A stretch of DNA of 8,748 bases, taken from Patulibacter sp. Its GTDB lineage: Bacteria; Actinomycetota; Thermoleophilia; Solirubrobacterales; Solirubrobacteraceae. Below the pieces are notes generated by a model. That model was not told where the DNA came from, ran no database searches, and saw only the letters and a program-made list of their open reading frames with translations. The stretch lies in NCBI GenBank assembly GCA_031119595.1, contig JAVHXX010000168.1:1-8748 (forward strand), given 5' to 3'. The translations under genes were made by a program, and so were the position numbers. Positions 1 through 5,388 of the stretch are shown here, piece by piece; position 1 is the first letter of the stretch; each line of letters opens with the position of its first letter.

Positions 1-27
1 GTCCACGACCGTCGCCGCAGCGAGTTC

Positions 28-954
28 GTGCCCGCAGAGGCTGCACGCTCCACCGCCGACAAGCTCTTCTCCCGCGGCCCGTGGGCGATCCTCGTGCTCG
101 CGGTCGCCGTCCCGGTCGCCGTGGCCGCGTTCACCGGCGACCCACCCGTGGCCCGGGTCGACGTCGGCCCGGCCAGCACGCTGCCGGTCGCGAAGTGGAC
201 GTCGTCGACGATCAAGCGACCTGCGATCGACACGACCGCCGATCTGCTGCTCGGCGAGTCCGTCGAGTTCCGCTCCCCGGATCGCCGCGCCGCCGTGACC
301 GTCGGTCCCGTCGACCGCGCCTCGGGGCTCGCACCGGCGTCGCTCGGCAAGGGCGTGCAGGCCGCGCGGCTGCGCGTCGCCGGCGGCACGGTCCGGCAGT
401 GGCAGGCGCCCGAGAAGGGCGGGGTCCAGCGGTATGCCGTCGCCGCGACCGACGATGGTGCGGTCGCCGTGGTCTGCCACGGACCGGTCGCCCTCGTCCG
501 GGCGGCCTGCGACCACGTGGTGGGGGCGCTCCGCGCGGACCACGGCACGCTCTCCGGCGACCCGGACGTGGACGTCGCGACCGAGATCGCCGCGGCGCTG
601 AAGACCGCCGGGGCCGCTCGCAAACGGACGCTCGCCGTCAAGGACCGCACCGCCCGCGCGAAGGACGCACGGGCCATCGCTACGGCCTACGCCGCCGCGG
701 CCAAGCGCATCGGCACGCTGCACACCGCCCGCCCGTGGGACCGCGACCTCACGCGGCTCGGCTCGGCTCTCGGGTCGACCTCGCGTGCCTTCACGAGCGT
801 CGAGAAGGCGGCGCAGGGCAAGGACCGCTCCCGCGACGGCCGCGCCCGGACCGGGCTGCGCGAAGCCGACGCCTCCGTCGACGTGGCCCTCGAACGCCTG
901 AAGGCCCGCGGGTACGCGGTCGCGGGCGTGTCGACCCACGGCCGGGGCCACTGA
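28..954 (+). CDS. Unrecognised single-pass membrane protein with extracytoplasmic region (possibly 5'-partial)
   Basis: I do not recognise the family. The GTG at 28 gives 308 residues, but the frame is open to the first base of the window and no convincing ribosome binding site precedes the GTG. The true start may lie upstream, making this the C-terminal part of a longer protein. From the GTG, a short basic and polar stretch (1-16) leads into one hydrophobic segment (about 17-36, rich in Val and Ala). An extracytoplasmic part follows, with a likely beta-rich region (about 75-170) containing the only two cysteines, C150 and C161, which could form a disulfide. The last 120 residues are Ala/Arg/Lys-rich and predicted helical, perhaps coiled. 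A membrane anchor with an outside domain would suit a sensor, kinase tail or envelope protein, but nothing seen decides this. The next gene begins about 100 nt downstream on the same strand. That it is a coding region is fairly certain; its function is not. Confidence 0.7.
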   Translation: MPAEAARSTADKLFSRGPWAILVLAVAVPVAVAAFTGDPPVARVDVGPASTLPVAKWTSSTIKRPAIDTTADLLLGESVEFRSPDRRAAVTVGPVDRASGLAPASLGKGVQAARLRVAGGTVRQWQAPEKGGVQRYAVAATDDGAVAVVCHGPVALVRAACDHVVGALRADHGTLSGDPDVDVATEIAAALKTAGAARKRTLAVKDRTARAKDARAIATAYAAAAKRIGTLHTARPWDRDLTRLGSALGSTSRAFTSVEKAAQGKDRSRDGRARTGLREADASVDVALERLKARGYAVAGVSTHGRGH

Positions 955-1030
955 CGCACGCCCCGGCGGCACCGCGCCGAGGACCCGAAACCGGTCACAG
1001 GATGTTGTCCGGGTGTCCACAGACGATCCC

Positions 1031-1051
1031 CAGGATCGGTTGACAGGATCG
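1031..1051 (+). repeat. 8-bp direct repeat before the serine hydrolase start
   Basis: CAGGATCG occurs at 1031-1038 and again at 1044-1051, just ahead of the GTG start at 1056. The second copy contains the AGGA taken as the ribosome binding site. A perfect TTGACA lies between and overlaps the second copy (1040-1045), but no -10 hexamer can be placed at a normal distance before the start codon. The repeat could be a small operator or chance. Confidence 0.35.
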
Positions 1052-1055
1052 CGGT

Positions 1056-1931
1056 GTGTCAGCCAACCGCGCCGCTCTGTTCGCCACTCCCCTGGTGATC
1101 GCGAGCGCGCTCGTGCCTGCACTCCAGCGGCCGTCGACCGCACGGTCGACGGCGCCGCGGGCCTCCGCATCGGTGGTTTCGATGGCCGCCACCACGCCGG
1201 CCGCCACGACGCCGAAGGTGACCACGACGACCTCGTCGACGCCCAAGGCATGCATCTCCGATGCCCGCATCGCTTCGGCCCGTCGCTACGCCCGGTCCCG
1301 GCCCGGCTCGGTGTCGTTCGCGGTGTTCGTCGGCGGGCAGATCCGGAGCGACGAGGGGAGCGTCCGGTATCGCTCCGCGAGCCTCGTGAAGGCGATGCTG
1401 CTCGTCGCGGACCTCCGCCGCCACGCGGGTGACCACGCCCCGCTCACGCGCGCCGACCGCGCCCGTCTCCACGCGATGATCCACGTCTCCGACAACGCGG
1501 CCGCCACGGCGACCTATGCGCTCGTCGGCTCGAGCGGCCTGACCTCGGTCGCGCACCTCGCGGGCATGCGGAACTACACGCTCCGCGGGAGCTGGGGTAC
1601 CTCCGAGCTCACGGCGACGGACCAGGCCCGTTTCTGGGGCCGGCTGAACGCCGTGCTCCCGGCGCAATACCGGAGCTATGCGCGTTCACTGCTGCGCGGG
1701 ATCAGTGCCGCACAGGTGTGGGGCGGCGCGCCGGTCGCCCGCAGCCACGGGTACAGCACGATGTTCAAATCCGGCTGGCTCCCGCGCACGGACGGCTGGG
1801 TGGTCCACCAGGGCCTGCGCCTCGAGCGCGGCCGGTGCACCGTCGGCATCGCCGTGTTGACCGGCGGCGACGCCTCGATGGCCACGGGCGTGGCGTCGAT
1901 CCGCGGCGTCGTGAGCCACCTCCTCGGCTGA
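1056..1931 (+). CDS. Exported class A beta-lactamase-like serine hydrolase
   Basis: The 291-residue product has a hydrophobic N-terminus (about 6-22, signal peptide or anchor), then a low-complexity Thr/Ala/Pro/Ser linker (about 27-64), then a penicillin-recognising serine hydrolase domain (about 66-290). The three active-site motifs are in order: SLVK (S109, K112) as SxxK, SDN at 145-147, and KSG at 238-240 (KTG-like). These support acylation of Ser109. The segment where class A beta-lactamases carry Glu166 (ExxxN) reads WGTSELTATD near 180-189 and has no clear equivalent. A true penicillinase is therefore doubtful; a D,D-peptidase-like or other serine hydrolase role in the envelope is as likely. 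C66 and C261 are the only cysteines and flank the domain, so they may form a disulfide joining the first and last strands. The GTG start follows AGGA (1045-1048) with 7 nt between. Fold confidence is high; substrate is unknown. Confidence 0.85.
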   Translation: MSANRAALFATPLVIASALVPALQRPSTARSTAPRASASVVSMAATTPAATTPKVTTTTSSTPKACISDARIASARRYARSRPGSVSFAVFVGGQIRSDEGSVRYRSASLVKAMLLVADLRRHAGDHAPLTRADRARLHAMIHVSDNAAATATYALVGSSGLTSVAHLAGMRNYTLRGSWGTSELTATDQARFWGRLNAVLPAQYRSYARSLLRGISAAQVWGGAPVARSHGYSTMFKSGWLPRTDGWVVHQGLRLERGRCTVGIAVLTGGDASMATGVASIRGVVSHLLG

Positions 1932-1945
1932 CCCGCGCGTGACCG

Positions 1946-1974
1946 ACCCGTGACGGCAGCGGCACCGTCCGGGT
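1946..1974 (+). terminator. Bulged hairpin between serine hydrolase gene and metY
   Basis: ACCCG (1946-1950), bulged T1951 and GACGG (1952-1956) pair with CCGTC (1965-1969) and CGGGT (1970-1974) around the 8-nt loop CAGCGGCA. This gives ten base pairs, nearly all G-C. It begins 15 nt after the stop of the upstream gene and ends before the promoter-like stretch of metY. No T-tract follows, so it is not a classical intrinsic terminator. In high-G+C actinobacteria, hairpins without U-tails are often proposed as terminators. It could equally be a regulatory structure if metY transcription starts further upstream. Confidence 0.4.
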
Positions 1975-2004
1975 GAATTGCCACCAAACACGACCCAATT
2001 TGAC

Positions 2005-2010
2005 TACATT
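2005..2010 (+). promoter_or_regulatory. Possible -10 element of metYX
   Basis: TACATT fits the TAnnnT pattern and lies in the only AT-rich stretch of this gap (about 1976-2010). Transcription would start near 2017, leaving a leader of about 23 nt that includes the ribosome binding site. No good -35 sits 16-18 nt upstream. An alternative reading uses TTGACT (2000-2005) as a -35, but the -10 position then reads CATCAG, which is poor. The leader is too short for a SAM riboswitch, and I saw no SAM-I-like conserved motif in the 108-nt gap. Confidence 0.35.
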
Positions 2011-2026
2011 GCGATCCGAGTCCATC

Positions 2027-2032
2027 AGAGGA
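2027..2032 (+). promoter_or_regulatory. Ribosome binding site of metY
   Basis: AGAGGA lies 7 nt before the ATG at 2040. It is the strongest Shine-Dalgarno sequence in the window and fixes the metY start. Confidence 0.75.
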
Positions 2033-2039
2033 ATCCACC

Positions 2040-3338
2040 ATGAGCCAGCACCGCCCTGAAACGATCGCCCTCCACGGCGGCCAGGAACCCGACGCGGCCA
2101 CGAATGCCCGCGCCGTCCCGATCTACCAGACGACGTCGTTCACGTTCAACGACACCGACCACGCCGCGAACCTCTTCGCGCTGGCCGAGCCGGGCAACAT
2201 CTACACGCGGATCATGAACCCGACCTGGGACGTGCTCGAGCAGCGCGTCGCCCAGCTCGAGGGCGGCATCGCGGCGCTCGTCACCGCATCCGGCCAGGCC
2301 GCCGTCACCTACTCGATCCTCAACATCGCCCACGCCGGCGACAACATCGTCTCGGTCTCGCAGCTCTACGGCGGCACCTACAACCTCTTCGCGCACACCC
2401 TTCCGCAGTACGGCATCGAGGTGCGCTTCGCCGATGCCGACGATCCGGCCTCGATCGACGCCCTCGTCGACGAGAACACGAAGCTCGTCTTCGGTGAGGT
2501 CATCGGCAACCCGCGCCTCAACGTCCTCGACGTCCCCGCCTGGGCCGAGGCAGCCCACAAGCACGGCCTGCCGCTCATCGTCGACAACACCGTCCCGACC
2601 CCGATCGGCGCGCGCGTCTTCGAGCAGGGCGCCGACATCGCCGTGCACTCGCTCACGAAGTTCATCGGCGGCCACGGCAACTCGATCGGTGGCGCGATCG
2701 TCGACTCCGGCAACTTCGACTGGACGGCCCACGCCGACAAGTTCCCGATCCTCACCGGCCCCGACCCGAGCTACCACGGCGTCGTCTGGAGCGATGCCCT
2801 CGGTCCGGCCGCGTACGTGGGCCGCGTCCGCACCGTCCTGCTGCGCAACACCGGTGCGGCACTGTCCCCGTTCAACGCGTTCCTGCTCCTGCAGGGCCTG
2901 GAGACGCTCCCATTGCGGCTCGAGCGCCACCAGGAGAACGCCCGCAAGGTCGCGGAGCACCTCTCCGCGCACGACGCCGTCGCCTGGGTGAACTACCCGG
3001 GCCTCGAGGACGACGACTACCACGAGGTCGCCGAGAAGGTGCTCCGTGGCGGCGGTGGCGCGCTAGTGACGTTCGGGGTACGCGGCGGCAAGGAGGCCGG
3101 GAAGAAGTTCATCGAGAGCCTCGAGCTGTTCAGCCACCTCGCGAACATCGGCGACGCGAAGTCGCTCGCCATCCACAACGCCACCACCACGCACTCCCAG
3201 CTCAACGCCGAGGAGCTCGAGGCCGCCGGCGTGAGCGACGACCTCGTCCGGCTGTCGGTCGGGATCGAGCACATCGACGACCTCACCGCCGACCTCGACC
3301 AGGCGCTCGCCAAGGCCGCGGTGGCCGTCCCCGCCTGA
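2040..3338 (+). CDS. metY: O-acetylhomoserine sulfhydrylase (homocysteine synthase)
   Basis: This is a PLP-dependent enzyme of the Cys/Met metabolism (cystathionine gamma-synthase-like) family, cytosolic. It converts O-acetyl-L-homoserine and sulfide to L-homocysteine and acetate, the direct sulfhydrylation route to methionine. The 432-residue length fits MetY rather than the shorter MetB or MetZ (about 380-400). Visible landmarks are YTR at 55-57 and the following NPTWDVLEQR stretch, G111-G112 in the cofactor phosphate region, D182 in VDN (which would contact the pyridine nitrogen), and the Schiff-base K207 in SLTKFIGGHG. PSYHG at 243-247 and SVGIEHIDDL at 406-415 are typical of this subgroup. 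The gene following 4 nt downstream encodes the enzyme that makes its substrate, which strongly supports MetY over a gamma-lyase. A good ribosome binding site precedes the ATG. Confidence 0.95.
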   Translation: MSQHRPETIALHGGQEPDAATNARAVPIYQTTSFTFNDTDHAANLFALAEPGNIYTRIMNPTWDVLEQRVAQLEGGIAALVTASGQAAVTYSILNIAHAGDNIVSVSQLYGGTYNLFAHTLPQYGIEVRFADADDPASIDALVDENTKLVFGEVIGNPRLNVLDVPAWAEAAHKHGLPLIVDNTVPTPIGARVFEQGADIAVHSLTKFIGGHGNSIGGAIVDSGNFDWTAHADKFPILTGPDPSYHGVVWSDALGPAAYVGRVRTVLLRNTGAALSPFNAFLLLQGLETLPLRLERHQENARKVAEHLSAHDAVAWVNYPGLEDDDYHEVAEKVLRGGGGALVTFGVRGGKEAGKKFIESLELFSHLANIGDAKSLAIHNATTTHSQLNAEELEAAGVSDDLVRLSVGIEHIDDLTADLDQALAKAAVAVPA

Positions 3339-3342
3339 TCGC

Positions 3343-4485
3343 ATGACGCGCACCGAGCCCATCGCTCGGACCGAGCGGGTCGTCGTGGCCACCCACGACG
3401 ACCCGCTCACGCTCGTCTGCGGCCGCACGCTCGATCACATCGAGGTCGCGTACGAGACCTACGGCACGCTGAACGCGGCCGCCGACAACGCCGTCTACGT
3501 CTGTCACGCGCTCACCGCGGACGCCCACGCCGCCGGCATCGACCCGGCGACCGGCACGCCCGGCTGGTGGGACGCCCACATCGGCCCGGGTCGGCCGATC
3601 GACACCGACCGGTTCTTCGTCGTCTGCGGCAACCTCCTCGGCAGCTGCCTCGGCACCACCGGGCCGACCTCGGACGATCCTGCGACGGGCCGCCCGTACG
3701 GCCTGACCTTCCCGCCGATCCACATCGCCGACCAGGTCGCCGTGCACCGGCGGCTCTGCGCGGCGCTCGGGGTGCGGCGGCTCCATGCGCTGGTCGGGCC
3801 GTCGCTCGGCGGCATGCAGGCGCTGCAGTGGTTCCTCGACGCGCCGGAGGAGGTCGACCGGACCGTCCTCATCGCGACGAGCGGCCGGCTGAGCGCGGAG
3901 AACCGCGCGTTCTCCGCCGCCGGCCGACAGGCGATCCTCGATGACCCCGGCTTCGACGGCGGGCGCTACCTCGAGCGTGACGGACCCGGGCCGGTGCACG
4001 GCCTCGCGGCGGCACGGCGCTTCGCGCACATCACGTACGTCTCCGGCGGGTCGCTGGAGACCAAGCTCGGTGACGAACCTGCCGCGGCGTGGCCGCCGGC
4101 CGACGCCGCCTCATGGCTCGCACCGAGCCGCGCGGTCGAGACCTACCTCGCGCACCAGGGCTCGGTGTTCGTCGAGCGCTTCGACGCTCTCAGTTACCTC
4201 TATCTCACGCGCCCCATGGACGACTTCGCGCCGTTCCACGGCGCCGGTGCGGCCCGGGCCCGGGCCGCGGTCGCCGCCCATCCGGGCGTGCCCCACCACC
4301 TCGTGAGCTTCGACTCCGACTGGCGCTTCGGCGTGGACCACGCCGCGAGGCTCGCCGCCGACCTCCGCAACGCCGGTGCCCGCGCGGTCACGCAGACCGA
4401 GCTCAGCGCGCCGTGGGGGCACGACTCGTTCCTGCTCGACGCGCCGGGGTTGCCCGAGCAGCTCGAGTCGGCCCTCGCCGACTGA
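3343..4485 (+). CDS. metX: Homoserine O-acetyltransferase
   Basis: This alpha/beta-hydrolase-fold acyltransferase moves an acyl group, normally acetyl from acetyl-CoA, to L-homoserine, giving the substrate of MetY. The 380-residue length is usual for MetX. Landmarks are YETYGTLN (38-45), CHALTADAHAAG (54-65; the family more often has HALTGD), NLLGSCLGTTGP (97-108), and the nucleophile elbow GPSLGGMQALQW with Ser154. Asp326 in SDW and His360 in GHDSFLL complete the catalytic triad. The ATG lies 4 nt after the metY stop and has no ribosome binding site of its own, so translation is probably coupled to metY. Some MetX-family members use succinyl-CoA; I cannot settle the acyl donor by eye, though pairing with MetY favours acetyl. 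The gene ends 28 nt from the convergent amidase gene. Confidence 0.95.
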   Translation: MTRTEPIARTERVVVATHDDPLTLVCGRTLDHIEVAYETYGTLNAAADNAVYVCHALTADAHAAGIDPATGTPGWWDAHIGPGRPIDTDRFFVVCGNLLGSCLGTTGPTSDDPATGRPYGLTFPPIHIADQVAVHRRLCAALGVRRLHALVGPSLGGMQALQWFLDAPEEVDRTVLIATSGRLSAENRAFSAAGRQAILDDPGFDGGRYLERDGPGPVHGLAAARRFAHITYVSGGSLETKLGDEPAAAWPPADAASWLAPSRAVETYLAHQGSVFVERFDALSYLYLTRPMDDFAPFHGAGAARARAAVAAHPGVPHHLVSFDSDWRFGVDHAARLAADLRNAGARAVTQTELSAPWGHDSFLLDAPGLPEQLESALAD

Positions 4486-4513
4486 GGCGCCCGGCCGCCC
4501 GCGGCGCCCGGCG
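4486..4513. terminator. 28-nt gap between convergent genes with GC-rich repeat
   Basis: The gap between the metX and amidase stop codons is entirely G and C. GGCGCCCGGC occurs twice (4486-4495 and 4503-4512), and GCCG (4494-4497) can pair with CGGC (4502-4505). As the only sequence between two convergent genes it must hold or overlap any terminators, but there is no T-tract on either strand and the hairpin is short. Either termination is factor-dependent or the transcripts overlap. Confidence 0.3.
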
Positions 4514-5287
4514 TCAGTGGGTGACCTGGACCGCGATCGCGGTCGCGAGCGCGTCGGCCATCCGCGCGCGCTGCGTGCCGCTCTCGAGGAGCTTGGCGTC
4601 GGCGGCGTTGCGCATGTTGCCCAGCTCGACGAGGACCTTCGGCACCTTCGACAGGTTCAGTCCGCCGAGGTCGGTGCGCCGGTCGAGCCCGTCCTTGCCG
4701 ACGTAGTCCGCGGTGCGGTAGCCCTCCTTCACGAGCGCGTTGCGCACCCGCCGCCCGAGCAGTGCGCTCGACGCGATCAGGGCGTGGCTCTGGCCGCTCA
4801 CACCGCCGGGCTGGATCACGTCGAAGCCGCGGCCCGTGCTCGGCCCGCCATCGGCGTGGATCGAGACGGCCGCGTCGGCGTGGGCTTCGTTGCCGATCGC
4901 GGCCCGGCGCGTGATGCAGGGCCCGACGCCCTTGCTGGTCGTGCGGGTCATGACGACGCGCGCGCCGCGGGCTTCGAGGCGCTTGCGGAGCCGCAGGGCC
5001 ACGTCGAGGGTGAACGCGTACTCGGTGAGCTTGCCGTCGTTCGTCTCGGTGCCCGTCGTGTCACAGGCCTTCCGCACCCCGCCACCGGCGTCGACGAGCC
5101 GGTTGATCTCGGTCGCGTGGGACGCGTTGCCGCCGTTGTGCCCGGCATCGACGTGGATGGTCTTGCCGGCGAGCGAGCCGGTCGCGGCATGGGCCGCGGC
5201 GAGATCCGGGCCGGCGCCGCGGCGCGTGAGCAGGCCGGCACCGATCACGATCAGCGCGAGCACCGCGATCAGCCAACGCTGCTGCAT
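4514..5287 (-). CDS. Zinc N-acetylmuramoyl-L-alanine amidase, Rv3717/Ami1-like
   Basis: This predicted peptidoglycan hydrolase of the Amidase_3 family cuts the bond between N-acetylmuramic acid and L-alanine outside the membrane. The 257-residue product has an N-terminal hydrophobic segment (about 5-20), a signal peptide or anchor, with a possible Ala-rich cleavage region near 30-35. The catalytic domain follows from about 41. Likely zinc ligands are H50 in HVDAGHNGGN, E89 in TEYAFTLD and H144 in VSIHADGG; E221 in VELGNMRN is the catalytic glutamate. The pattern of a GPC motif (122-124), HADGGPSTGRGF and GLDRRTDLGGLNL closely resembles mycobacterial Rv3717. There is no LysM, SH3 or other wall-binding domain, also as in Rv3717. 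C75 and C124 could form a disulfide. The ATG has no ribosome binding site but a TAGGCT sits at -12 to -7, suggesting a leaderless transcript. Confidence 0.92.
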   Translation of the reverse strand: MQQRWLIAVLALIVIGAGLLTRRGAGPDLAAAHAATGSLAGKTIHVDAGHNGGNASHATEINRLVDAGGGVRKACDTTGTETNDGKLTEYAFTLDVALRLRKRLEARGARVVMTRTTSKGVGPCITRRAAIGNEAHADAAVSIHADGGPSTGRGFDVIQPGGVSGQSHALIASSALLGRRVRNALVKEGYRTADYVGKDGLDRRTDLGGLNLSKVPKVLVELGNMRNAADAKLLESGTQRARMADALATAIAVQVTH

Positions 5288-5388
5288 CGGGCCAGCCTAC
5301 GCAGCGGGGTGGTCGTGCCGTGCGCCCGCTCGGGGTCGTGGCCCGGTGGGGGAGGTGGTTGCCCGCAACGTGCGCGAAACGACCGCGG
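5288..5388. other. 101-nt gap between copA 3' end and amidase 5' end
   Basis: The gap holds the putative amidase promoter at its left end. At its right end GACCGCGGTC (5381-5390) is a perfect 10-bp palindrome overlapping the first bases of the copA stop. It has no room for a loop, so it is more a protein-site candidate, or chance, than a terminator. No convincing copA terminator is visible, so copA and the amidase gene could be cotranscribed. Confidence 0.3.
5294..5299 (-). promoter_or_regulatory. -10-like element at leaderless spacing before the amidase gene
   Basis: On the minus strand TAGGCT (TAnnnT) is followed by six bases and then the ATG at 5287, so it occupies -12 to -7 if the start codon is +1. 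No Shine-Dalgarno sequence is present. This is the expected layout of a leaderless actinobacterial gene. Confidence 0.4.

Noticed and set aside
81..1043. A 320-codon open frame overlapping the first gene in another frame
   Set aside because: The product is dominated by Arg, Gly and Pro, typical of a shifted frame in GC-rich DNA, while the frame at 28 has a proper membrane helix and mixed composition.
1040..1045. Perfect TTGACA -35 hexamer
   Set aside because: A -10 at 16-18 bp would fall inside the coding region at about 1062-1069 (CCAACC-type sequence), which does not match.
1932..2039. SAM riboswitch ahead of metY
   Set aside because: I looked for the SAM-I conserved elements and found none; the gap is also short for one together with a promoter.
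2025..3023. A 332-codon minus-strand frame opposite metY
   Set aside because: It is antisense to a clear enzyme gene; the product is a Val/Asp/Glu/Arg-rich shadow with no recognisable features.
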